Positions 14,775 through 22,648 of a stretch of DNA of 64,000 nucleotides are shown here, piece by piece. Source of the stretch: Panacagrimonas sp963975245. GTDB taxonomy: Bacteria; Pseudomonadota; Gammaproteobacteria; Nevskiales; Nevskiaceae. The stretch's first letter is position 1; every line of letters starts with the position of its first letter. The position numbers were made by a program, and so were the translations under genes. The DNA is taken from positions 828,311 through 892,310 of the forward strand of contig CAXBFJ010000001.1 of NCBI GenBank assembly GCA_963975245.1. The letters are read 5' to 3'. The notes under the pieces are model-generated. The model was not told the DNA's origin, searched no databases, and saw nothing but the letters and a program-made list of their open reading frames with translations.

Positions 14775-17594
14775 ATGCCGCGCAAGAAGGCAGCCAGCTT
14801 GGATCATCGGTCAGGGCATCCGCCCATGATTCGCACGAAATTGGAACCGCCTCGCGGCGCGCGCCGCATGGTGCCGCGCGAGCGCGCCCTCAAATTACTG
14901 TCACTGGGTTCCGAGCGCCTTTTGACCCTGCTCAGAGCGCCCGCAGGATTCGGAAAAACCACAGTGCTCGCCGACTGGCGTGGGCAATTGCTTGCTGCCA
15001 GCCGTCCGGTTGCCTGGGTCACGCTGGACGAGGATGATAACGACGCCAGCTCCTTCGTGAGCTATGTCATCCGCGCGCTGGGAGAGGCGCTTGGCAGTCT
15101 GGCAGATCACGTGCCTGAGCTTTCGGCCAACCCGGAAAGTGCAACGCCGAAAGTCACCCTGACCTCGGCCATCAATGCGCTGGATTCAATTGATGCCACG
15201 CTCACCCTGGTGCTCGATGACTATGACCGTGTGACCGCCTCTGGCATCCACGATCTGATGTCTTTTCTCCTGCTTCACGCGCCCGGAAACTTGCGCATAG
15301 TCATCGCGGCGCGCGCCGAGCCACCGCTGCCGCTGGCGTATTTGCGTGCGCACGATGATCTGGTCGAGATCAACGACGCTCATCTGCGGTTTAATCTTGA
15401 AGACGCGCGTCGATTCTTTGGCGAGGTTGGTGCCTTGAAGCTGGATGCCGGTCAGTCGCGGGCCCTGCACGAAGCAACCGAGGGCTGGGTGGCCGGCATG
15501 CAGCTCGCCGCCATCTCTCTGCGTGACCGGGCCGACACGCATCGCGTGATCGATGCATTGCCGGGTCGGTTTGTCGCCATTAATGATTATCTGTCTGAGG
15601 TTGTCTTACCCAATCTGAATGCGCCAACCGTAGATTTCTTGCTGCACAGTTCCATTCTGGAGCGCATGAACGGCCCCCTGTGCGCAGCGGTCACCGGTCG
15701 CGCCGATGCCGCCGAGCAACTAGGCGATCTTCATCAGCGAAACTATTTTCTGCAGTCGCTGGATGCCGAACAGAGCTGGTTCCGGTTTCACGCCCTGTTC
15801 CGTGATTTTCTCCGCACCGAACTTGCCCGACGTTTTCCCGAGGCAGTAAGCGGGCTGCACACCCGTGCTGCCAACTGGTTTGCCGAGCATCGGCTGTGGG
15901 CAGAGGCGGTACGACACGCGTTGGCGGCAGATCGCATTGATTTGGCGGCGGAATGGGTCGAACACTGCGCCATGCGTGAAGTCGAAGACAGCCGCGTACA
16001 TGTGCTGCTGTCCTGGGCACGAAAAATTCCTGATTCAGCGATTAGATCGCGCCCCCGGCTGCAGTTGGCTGTGGCCTGGGCGTTGCTGCTGACCATTGAG
16101 CTGGATGCGGCCATGGAGCACGTTGAAGACATGGAAGCACGGCTGACAAAAAGTGAATTCAAGAACAGCACGGCAGTTGAATCCGAGTTACTTGCGCTGC
16201 GGTTCTGCATCACCGCGCTGAAAGACGATACCGCAGCCGCGCTGCCATTCGGCGAAGCTTTCGCCAAGCGATTGCGTGGCGGCAAAAATTTTGAAGAGCC
16301 AGTGGTCTGGGCGGTGCAGGCCACACTCAACGGTCTGACACATTGCTATCAGAAGGCGGGGCGTCTGGAAGAAGCGCGTGCCATGCAAAGCCCCGAGCTG
16401 TACCCCGTTTCTAACGACAGTGATCGCAATCTCTTTACCCAGTGTTATCGCGCTACCACGCTGGGTGGATGCGATATTCGCGCGGCCCATCTGCATGAGG
16501 GTGCGCGGCGCCTGCGTGAGTCACTCGCGCTGGCGGAGCTGCATGCAGGGCGGCGTTCTGCTGCGGCGACGCTTGTCGCCTGTTCTTTGGCGGCCATTCA
16601 TTACGAATGGAACGAGTTGGATATCGTTGATCAATTGCTGGCAGATCGTCTGGATATTGTCGACGAGGCCTGCTATCTGGACTCGGTACGTTCTGCCTAT
16701 CTGGCGCTGACACGGCTGGCCATAGTGCGCGGTGACTTTGAGGCAGCCCACCAATTGCTGGATCGTGGCGAGTTGCTGGCAAATCGGCGCGGATGGTCGC
16801 GACTGACTGCGGTCTGCCTTGCCGAGCGCGTTCGTCTGCACCTGGTACAAGCGCATCCGCTGGACGCAGGCGCGGCCTGTCAGAGACTCTCAGAACTGGC
16901 ACCCCGCAATGCGCCAGCAAGTGCGAGCGCTATTTCTGAAACCTGGCGTGTGTTCTGTCTCAGCCAGGCCCGCGTCCTGTTGCACGCAGGGCAGGCGAGC
17001 CAGGCATCGAAAATGCTTAATGAGCTTCTGCGTATCGACCAATCAGCAACGGGAACAGATGGAAGCGCCTATCTCGTGGCCCGAACCAAGGCGCTGCTCT
17101 GCGTGACGCTGCAGGCTAGCGGAGAGCCTCAGGCTGCGCTGGAGCAACTTGAAGATCTGATGGAACTTGGCGCCGCATCGGGAATGATTCGCTCAATTGC
17201 CGATGAAGGAGCGTCCATTGCCGTGCTGGTCAAGCACCACGGGTTGCAATGGAAACCAACGACGCCTTCAGCAGAGCGATGGAAATCCAGCCTCGACGAT
17301 GCGCTCGGAATCCGGCAAGGCGCCAGCACGCAGGCGGCAAAGCGCGAGAGCGCAGAAGGTCTGATTGAGCCGCTCAGCAAACGCGAGCGCGACGTGCTTA
17401 CCCTGATTGCGCGTGGTCTGAGCAATGAGCAAGCCGCGCGCGCATTGAACATTGGCTCGGAAACCGTTAAGTGGCACCTGAAGAATGTTTACAGCAAGCT
17501 GGGTGTTTCTCGAAGAACCCTGGCCGTGCACCGCGCCAGACAAATGGATCTCATCTCCGACGAGCCTGCCGCCAAACCGATGATTCAGTCCTGA
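14775..17594 (+). CDS. large ATP-binding LuxR-type (MalT/LAL family) transcriptional regulator
   Basis: A 939-residue STAND-type regulator. The P-loop APAGFGKTTVLADW is at residues 55-68 and the Walker B-like LTLVLDDYDR is near residue 142. The NTPase core is followed by a winged-helix region and a long TPR-like helical array of about 450 residues that should bind the inducer. The LuxR helix-turn-helix is at the C-terminus (LSKRERDVLTLIARGLSNEQ, then TVKWHLKNVYSKLGVSRR). This is the MalT/AlkS architecture and length. ATG 14775 follows GAGGAGAC. The gene lies between the sulfotransferase unit and a convergent DUF1330-like gene, overlapping the latter's end by 10 bp. A C7-N5-G4/5 element occurs upstream of transcription units on both sides and is a candidate target. 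Confidence 0.92.
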   Translation: MPRKKAASLDHRSGHPPMIRTKLEPPRGARRMVPRERALKLLSLGSERLLTLLRAPAGFGKTTVLADWRGQLLAASRPVAWVTLDEDDNDASSFVSYVIRALGEALGSLADHVPELSANPESATPKVTLTSAINALDSIDATLTLVLDDYDRVTASGIHDLMSFLLLHAPGNLRIVIAARAEPPLPLAYLRAHDDLVEINDAHLRFNLEDARRFFGEVGALKLDAGQSRALHEATEGWVAGMQLAAISLRDRADTHRVIDALPGRFVAINDYLSEVVLPNLNAPTVDFLLHSSILERMNGPLCAAVTGRADAAEQLGDLHQRNYFLQSLDAEQSWFRFHALFRDFLRTELARRFPEAVSGLHTRAANWFAEHRLWAEAVRHALAADRIDLAAEWVEHCAMREVEDSRVHVLLSWARKIPDSAIRSRPRLQLAVAWALLLTIELDAAMEHVEDMEARLTKSEFKNSTAVESELLALRFCITALKDDTAAALPFGEAFAKRLRGGKNFEEPVVWAVQATLNGLTHCYQKAGRLEEARAMQSPELYPVSNDSDRNLFTQCYRATTLGGCDIRAAHLHEGARRLRESLALAELHAGRRSAAATLVACSLAAIHYEWNELDIVDQLLADRLDIVDEACYLDSVRSAYLALTRLAIVRGDFEAAHQLLDRGELLANRRGWSRLTAVCLAERVRLHLVQAHPLDAGAACQRLSELAPRNAPASASAISETWRVFCLSQARVLLHAGQASQASKMLNELLRIDQSATGTDGSAYLVARTKALLCVTLQASGEPQAALEQLEDLMELGAASGMIRSIADEGASIAVLVKHHGLQWKPTTPSAERWKSSLDDALGIRQGASTQAAKRESAEGLIEPLSKRERDVLTLIARGLSNEQAARALNIGSETVKWHLKNVYSKLGVSRRTLAVHRARQMDLISDEPAAKPMIQS

Positions 17595-18007
17595 AAGCTG
17601 GCCGATCCAGGCCCGAACGCAATCAGTCGAGAATCTTCAAGCGCCGCCTGTCGGTGGAAGACCACAGCCTGATAAGCCTCTGATTTCATCAGGTCCAGGA
17701 ATACCTTCCGCGATGGGTATTCGACCATGAGTAAATCGTCCCAGCGCTCATCGGGAGCGCCAATCAGCGTGGCTTGAAACCGGCCCATGAGCTTCACCTG
17801 CGCGCCGATTCCTTCAACCAGTGGCACGACCAGCGCAGCGTAGCGTTGGTAGGCTTCACGCCCGCTGCAGGGTGCTTGTTTGGCATGTTCTGGGTAATTG
17901 GCTGATGCCTTGTAGCGCAGCAAATTCAGCATGACCACCGGGTGTTCTGCGTCCGGCTGCTGCGCAAATGTATCGGCCGCATCAGGTGAGAATTCTATGA
18001 ATGCCAT
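17585..18007 (-). CDS. DUF1330-like protein
   Basis: A 140-residue cytosolic protein with a ferredoxin-like alpha/beta pattern typical of DUF1330 and dimeric alpha-beta-barrel proteins: HPVVMLNLLRYK near residue 22, YQRYAALVVPLVEGIGAQV in the middle, WDDLLMVEYPSRKVFLDLM, then SEAYQAVVFHRQAALEDSRLI. Reaction unknown. Its last codons overlap the end of the convergent LuxR-type regulator by 10 bp. It is 33 bp downstream of a membrane protein gene on the same strand, so the two are probably co-transcribed. Confidence 0.75.
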   Translation of the reverse strand: MAFIEFSPDAADTFAQQPDAEHPVVMLNLLRYKASANYPEHAKQAPCSGREAYQRYAALVVPLVEGIGAQVKLMGRFQATLIGAPDERWDDLLMVEYPSRKVFLDLMKSEAYQAVVFHRQAALEDSRLIAFGPGSASFQD

Positions 18008-18040
18008 GTCGATATCATCGAGCCATTTTGGGGGGAAGTC

Positions 18041-18793
18041 TCAGGCGGGAACGGCGCCAGCCGGCGCCGAGGTTTGCTCACGACGTTCGCGGAGCAAGGC
18101 CATCAACATGTACCAGGAATGGATTTCAAACCACAGAGCCCACAGGATCATTGGGATGTAATAGGCCAGCACCCCGTTCCATGCAAACGGACCCGCCTTG
18201 GCCCAGGCTGGTCCGCTGGCCATCGCGATGGCCAGGCCGCAAAACACTGAAAAATGAGTGACCCATCGCGGCACCAACGGAGTCTCGCGTTCGTCCATCT
18301 TGGTGACAATGCCGGTACTGATCATCTGCACCGACAGCGCTGGCCACGTCAGGAGGAATCCATGCCATGCCGCGTCATTCAGGGCGACCACCACATCGGC
18401 GTCCGCGTCGGCACGATATGCCGCACTGATCCAGAGACAGCAACTCATCATGACAAAGGCGATCACGCCGTTTCCGGCAGTGACGCCCGCAATACTCAGG
18501 ACAGGGCCACGACCTTCAATGGGCGCAAGCATGACGCCGAGTTGGGCAATCCAGATGCAGAAAAGCCCGGAACCGACAATGTAAAGAAAGCAACCGGTGC
18601 GCATGCCCAGAGAATGCTCGGCAAAGTACGCAGCAGTTTGCTCCGGGCTGAGCGACGCGGGCACCGGGAACAGGCCCTGGGCCATTCCTAACCAGCCGAT
18701 GATGGTCAGCAGCGTGAACAGGGTTCCGCAAGCCACTGCAACGATCTGGATACGAAACTTGATGGTGCTGCGATCAGGTCTGTCGCTATTCAC
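18041..18793 (-). CDS. integral membrane protein, paralogue of the one at 60899-61651
   Basis: A 250-residue protein with about six hydrophobic segments (residues 16-40, 65-92, 100-125, 143-165, 180-200, 212-235). No named domain is recognised. The C-terminal half carries the pattern VPRWVTHFSVFCGLA ... KAGPFAWNGVLAYYIPMILW, which matches the protein at 60899-61651 (FPRWACYLTIWCAI ... KTGPFAWSGALSYYIPYFCW); lengths are equal. It is the first gene of a minus-strand pair with the DUF1330-like gene and is divergent from the symporter at 19153. A transport or membrane-anchoring role is only a guess. Confidence 0.72.
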   Translation of the reverse strand: MNSDRPDRSTIKFRIQIVAVACGTLFTLLTIIGWLGMAQGLFPVPASLSPEQTAAYFAEHSLGMRTGCFLYIVGSGLFCIWIAQLGVMLAPIEGRGPVLSIAGVTAGNGVIAFVMMSCCLWISAAYRADADADVVVALNDAAWHGFLLTWPALSVQMISTGIVTKMDERETPLVPRWVTHFSVFCGLAIAMASGPAWAKAGPFAWNGVLAYYIPMILWALWFEIHSWYMLMALLRERREQTSAPAGAVPA

Positions 18794-18864
18794 GCTGATG
18801 GTTCTCCTCGCCTTGTTTGAGCCGCTGATATGCGGGCCCAGGCTTGCTTTTAGATTCCCGCACT

Positions 18865-18874
18865 CAAATTTGAT
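18865..18874. promoter_or_regulatory. TCAAATTTGA palindrome
   Basis: A 10-bp perfect palindrome about 70 bp upstream of the minus-strand membrane protein gene, in the 359-bp divergent region 18794-19152. The only other structure noticed in that region is the C/G repeat at 18950. Confidence 0.25.
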
Positions 18875-18949
18875 TCAAACTGCTCTTTTGCCTACCGCAG
18901 GTTCGCATCATCACTCAGTTGCAGTGTGCCCGTTCATGCCTCGCACTAG

Positions 18950-18966
18950 CCCCCCCAATTCGGGGG
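18950..18966. promoter_or_regulatory. C7-N5-G5 inverted repeat between membrane protein and symporter genes
   Basis: Seven C, AATTC, five G in the middle of a divergent intergenic region. It matches the element at 11279-11294 in arm composition and spacing. It is a candidate binding site for the LAL-type regulator encoded between the two copies. Confidence 0.4.
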
Positions 18967-19152
18967 TGACGGCGTCCCGGCGTCTCCGGTGACGAATAGG
19001 CGACAATTGCCAGCCTGGTTCTGAACGCCACGCAAGATTAACGACGCGATCAGCGGTAGGCAGAGTTTGAGATTGGCGGCGTTACGGATTGCAGTCGTAA
19101 AGCCCGCAGCGCTTTCGTACCTCCAGTTTTCAAGACAAACGGGATTGTCCCC

Positions 19153-20028
19153 ATGCAGACGCAGTTTCTTCCGATAGCCATCATTGCGGTCATGCTCAGC
19201 CTGGGGCTGACGCTGACTGTTTCTGATTTTCGACGGATTGCGCGCATCCCAGGCCCGATCGCGGTGGCACTGCTGTGTCAGGCCGTGCTGCTACCCATTA
19301 TTGCGTTTCTGATTGCGCGCGGCTTTGCCTTGCCGGGCACGCTTGCAGTTGGACTGATGCTCATATCCGCAGCACCAGGCGGTACCTTTGCCAACGTGTT
19401 CAGTCATCTCGCGGGTGGCGACCTGGCCCTGAATCTCACACTCACGGCCATCAACGCCGTCCTGGCCATCGTGACGCTGCCGTTGATCGTATCGCTGTCG
19501 ATGATTTACTTCATGGGCGATGATCGCAGCATTCCCCTGCAATTCAGCAAGGCGCTTCAGGTTGTGCTGCTCATGGCCGGGCCCATCGCCGTAGGCATGT
19601 TTTTCCGACACCGCTTTCCCAACGCTGCGCAACGACTGCGTAAGCCTGTGAATATTCTCGTTGGCGTGTTTGTCGTGCTGGTTGCCGTATTTTCAGTGAA
19701 GTCGGCATGGGGCGCGCTGGTGGAGCACTTCGCGGTGCTCGGTGCTGCCGTCGTTCTGCTCAATGTCATCAGCCTTGCCGTGGGTTATATCGTCCCCAGG
19801 CTCATGCACCTGAGTCGTCGTCAGGCCATTGCCATCAGCGTGGAGGTGGGTCTCCACAATGCAGCCTTGGCCATGACCATTGGCTCGAGTCCGCAATTGC
19901 TGGGAAATTCCGAGATCGCAATTTCCGGCATCATGTATGGCGTAACCATGCCCTTCATTGCTGTCGCATTCATCGCGTTGATTCGTCGTATGGATCGAGA
20001 CACAGAACCGCCCACTATCGAGGCCTGA
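19153..20028 (+). CDS. bile acid:sodium symporter (BASS) family transporter
   Basis: A 291-residue inner-membrane protein with about ten hydrophobic segments, matching the SBF/BASS fold. Characteristic stretches are the early MLSLGLTLTVSDFRRI, the first crossing region AAPGGTFANVFSHLAGGDLAL (residues 75-95) and the second EVGLHNAALAMTIGSS near residue 235, which contribute Na+ and substrate sites in the family. Members import bile acids, small organic acids or sulfated compounds with Na+. The start ATG 19153 has no strong ribosome site. It is divergent from the membrane protein gene at 18041-18793. Given the neighbouring sulfotransferase and SDR genes, a steroid-like or sulfo-conjugated substrate is possible, but this is inference. 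Confidence 0.88.
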   Translation: MQTQFLPIAIIAVMLSLGLTLTVSDFRRIARIPGPIAVALLCQAVLLPIIAFLIARGFALPGTLAVGLMLISAAPGGTFANVFSHLAGGDLALNLTLTAINAVLAIVTLPLIVSLSMIYFMGDDRSIPLQFSKALQVVLLMAGPIAVGMFFRHRFPNAAQRLRKPVNILVGVFVVLVAVFSVKSAWGALVEHFAVLGAAVVLLNVISLAVGYIVPRLMHLSRRQAIAISVEVGLHNAALAMTIGSSPQLLGNSEIAISGIMYGVTMPFIAVAFIALIRRMDRDTEPPTIEA

Positions 20029-20053
20029 AAACTGGGTGGCTTCGAGGATATGG

Positions 20054-21919
20054 CTACCAGAACATGTTCAGCGTCAGAGAAAGCTCCTGGGCACGATGGT
20101 CTTTCCAGGTGAGGCGCATTTCGCTGTTGTGCCCGAGTGCGAGTGCTGCGACCAAGGTGTTGTCGACCGCATTATCTTGCGCGCCGGGATGCAGGCGGTA
20201 CCCAAACTCCAGTGCAACGGAGAGCATTTGAGGATTGCCCAGCACAACGCCAGCAGAGGGTTGTAGCGCGAACGCTTCGTCTCGACTTGCAGCTATGGCC
20301 TCCGTCATGAGGTACGTAGTGAGACTGGAGACCTTGATCGCCTGTCCAATCCCGCCGCGCACGGACATTTCCAGACAGTTCACGCATTCTGAGTCTGTCT
20401 GCGCCAGTCCGGTTCGGAAGCGCCAAGACCAACGCTCGGCACCCGGAAACTCTGGCCGGAAATCCCGTAAATTCTGTAGATCAACCAGTTGGAACTGCTG
20501 CAGGTACAAGCCTTCATCCTGATCCATGCGCAGTTCCAGATCGCCAAAACTGAGTACGGAACCCAGTGGCGCGCTACGGCTCAGAATGTCGCTGTTGAAT
20601 AGCGATGCGTGCAGAGATTGCGCGCCGCCATTTTTCTGGTTTGCGACAAGACCCGCTCCAAAACGGACCGGTCTTGTCCCGAAGTGCGGTGCAGATTGAA
20701 CAGGCCTCCGTTCAGGTGCAGGCGCACCGGCTTGCATCGGCAATGCCAAGCGCAGCAGCAATAGCTTTTGCTGTACGTCGCGAAACTGCTCGCTTTGCGA
20801 CTGCGCTTCCATCGCCAGTTGGTAACCGTAATATTCAATCAATGCATCCAGAATCGGGACTTGGCTACTCTGCTGCAGGCGCTCAATCACGCTCACGTCA
20901 TGAGATTCCATGACGTGTTCTGCAAGCCTGAATTGATCAGGATCTAGCGCATCGAATCGGACTCCGACTTGCCTCTTGGGAGACGGAATGTAGCGCACGT
21001 CACGAATCAGCGCCTTCCGCGTTTGGGCATCCAGTTCAGTGATTTCATGAAACAGCAGGGCAGGGGGGTAGGGTCGGTGTGCGCGACCGGTGAGGTTTGT
21101 ATGCAGTCCCAGTTCGAGCAGCCTTGCGATGCGATAAGCACAGTTCTGGCGAAGAAAGTAGTAATTGAACTGCTTGCCTATGAGTTCCCAAAGATGCAGG
21201 GCGACCAGCAGCTTTTCGTCGTCACCGAGCGCGAGCTCGTACTCCCACATGTCGCGTGACTGAATGCGGGCATACAGGCGATCCTGAAGGTAGAAGCGAT
21301 CGCTGGTGAATCCGCCTTCATAGCCACCAAACAGTCCCTTGTAGGCATAGATGATGGGGCCATCTTCCGGCGGCACGTTTGCCCCAAAATTGGCACCCTG
21401 ATCCAGCAAGCCTCGGCGCAGTGATTGCTGGCCATTGTTGAGCTTCAGCAATGCATGGCCAAAGGTGGCCGCAGGGCTACCGTAATAACCACTGACCATG
21501 ACCACGCTGATGGATCTGAGTTGCTGGGGTTTTAACCAGCGGTACAGGGCACTGCACTTTGGCGTCGGCAGGTCTGCATCGGGCAATTTCAGCTGCGTGC
21601 GCAGCCAGAAGTATCGGGCGGGAAATCGGCATTGTGCGTGCTGACCTTCCTGCACATTTTTTACTGAGAAGAACGCTGCCAAACTTTCCAGCAGCTCCGC
21701 ACGGGAGGAAACGCGGCCTTGCCTTGAAAGAAAGAAATCTTCTGTCTCGACTTCGCTGTTCTGTCCGTCCGGTGCGAACTCCAGCAAGTGCAACCAGGTG
21801 GGATGCTGGTCAAGGCCCAGGCTCAGCGCCTGCTCCTGCGCGTCGGCAAGAGAAATCGCCTGCGCTGATCCTGTCCCAAGCAGCATCAGCAAGGCAGTGC
21901 AAAATCGCAGCGTCCGCAT
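20054..21919 (-). CDS. DUF4105 domain-containing periplasmic/envelope protein
   Basis: A 621-residue protein with an N-terminal signal peptide (basic MRTLR, hydrophobic core, cut after GSAQA). The central part has the DUF4105 (Lnb N-terminal-like) pattern: VSGYYGSPAATFGHALLKLN near residue 145, IYAYKGLFGGYEGGF near 190, and QNCAYRIARLLEL near 265, whose Cys-His-type arrangement resembles papain-like NlpC/P60 folds. The C-terminal third is predicted beta-rich and ends in a Trp (LTLNMFW), as in outer-membrane barrels. GTG 21922 and ATG 21919 are consecutive; ATG is preferred. Upstream on the same strand lies the DUF3015-like gene, a frequent partner. Function unknown; an envelope hydrolase or acyl/peptide-modifying role is plausible. 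Confidence 0.82.
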   Translation of the reverse strand: MRTLRFCTALLMLLGTGSAQAISLADAQEQALSLGLDQHPTWLHLLEFAPDGQNSEVETEDFFLSRQGRVSSRAELLESLAAFFSVKNVQEGQHAQCRFPARYFWLRTQLKLPDADLPTPKCSALYRWLKPQQLRSISVVMVSGYYGSPAATFGHALLKLNNGQQSLRRGLLDQGANFGANVPPEDGPIIYAYKGLFGGYEGGFTSDRFYLQDRLYARIQSRDMWEYELALGDDEKLLVALHLWELIGKQFNYYFLRQNCAYRIARLLELGLHTNLTGRAHRPYPPALLFHEITELDAQTRKALIRDVRYIPSPKRQVGVRFDALDPDQFRLAEHVMESHDVSVIERLQQSSQVPILDALIEYYGYQLAMEAQSQSEQFRDVQQKLLLLRLALPMQAGAPAPERRPVQSAPHFGTRPVRFGAGLVANQKNGGAQSLHASLFNSDILSRSAPLGSVLSFGDLELRMDQDEGLYLQQFQLVDLQNLRDFRPEFPGAERWSWRFRTGLAQTDSECVNCLEMSVRGGIGQAIKVSSLTTYLMTEAIAASRDEAFALQPSAGVVLGNPQMLSVALEFGYRLHPGAQDNAVDNTLVAALALGHNSEMRLTWKDHRAQELSLTLNMFW

Positions 21920-22004
21920 CACGCCATGTATCGCCTTGTCACGTCATGGATCCAAGGCGTGATGCAGGCGGTGCCGTTGGGGCATGACCCCAGGGAATTA
22001 AAAA

Positions 22005-22478
22005 TCAGGCGATGCAGGCCTGTGCGAAATCACCCTTGATCTGCTGGTCAATAACCTGATGCAACTGGGTGGCGCGTATTTCAGGTGATGGGTTCATAGT
22101 GTGACCGCTGCTCTGCTTGCGAACGAGATCTTGTCGGATTGCACCGATCAAGGCAGTTTGCGAACTTGCGCCACAGCTATAGATGCTGATCAGCGCCTGC
22201 AGGTGTTCGCCCTGACCACGCGCAATATCCATCTGCAGTGGGTCATAGTTGTGAAAGATGAACTGTCGGGCGGTCTTGTCCGCTGCGGATTCTCCACTCG
22301 AGGACTCTGACGGCGATGATGTGATCTTGCTGCTGCCGTCTGTCGCTGTGCCACCAGTGGTACCTGCCAGCGCGCCGGTTACGAAGCCTGCCATCGCTGA
22401 ACCAGACGACAGGAAAAAGGCTCCAGCTAGGAGGGCTGCCGATATGCCAGATGAGTTGATACGCCAGCTGCTGCTCAT
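22005..22478 (-). CDS. DUF3015-like exported protein
   Basis: A 157-residue secreted protein. The start is placed at ATG 22478 because GGAGACGGGC precedes it; an upstream ATG at 22490 is in frame but has no ribosome site. The N-terminus is a signal peptide (ISAALLAGAFFLSSGSAMA), followed by a Gly/Thr/Ser-rich linker. The C-terminal half contains QMDIARGQGEHLQALISIYSC, the core of the DUF3015 family, and two Cys that may form a disulfide. It is 85 bp upstream of the DUF4105 gene on the same strand. I infer that both act together in the periplasm. No catalytic residues are evident. Confidence 0.7.
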   Translation of the reverse strand: MSSSWRINSSGISAALLAGAFFLSSGSAMAGFVTGALAGTTGGTATDGSSKITSSPSESSSGESAADKTARQFIFHNYDPLQMDIARGQGEHLQALISIYSCGASSQTALIGAIRQDLVRKQSSGHTMNPSPEIRATQLHQVIDQQIKGDFAQACIA

Positions 22479-22520
22479 GCCCGTCTCCATTGATATGAAA
22501 TGTCTGATTCAGAATGCCTG

Positions 22521-22540
22521 GGCCCTCGTACATGAGGGCC
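22521..22540. terminator. short stem-loop upstream of DUF3015-like gene
   Basis: GGCCCTC pairs with GAGGGCC around a 6-nt loop. There is no T run on either strand. It lies between the BVMO-esterase gene end and the DUF3015-like start and may add to the terminator at 22600. Confidence 0.3.
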
Positions 22541-22599
22541 TGCCAAGTATGGCCCAACTTCGGCATCCTGTGGCTCAGGTTCAGGATGAGTGCTCAGGT

Positions 22600-22624
22600 G
22601 GGGCGAGAGCTTGGCTCTCGCCCC
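22600..22624 (-). terminator. strong stem-loop after the BVMO-esterase gene
   Basis: A perfect 11-bp GC-rich stem, GGGGCGAGAGC with GCTCTCGCCCC and a 3-nt loop, lies 25 bp past the stop of the minus-strand fusion gene. No T tract follows on either strand, so it may work as an mRNA-end stabiliser or a Rho-assisted stop. Confidence 0.55.
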
Positions 22625-22648
22625 ATAACGCAACACGGCAACGCAAAC

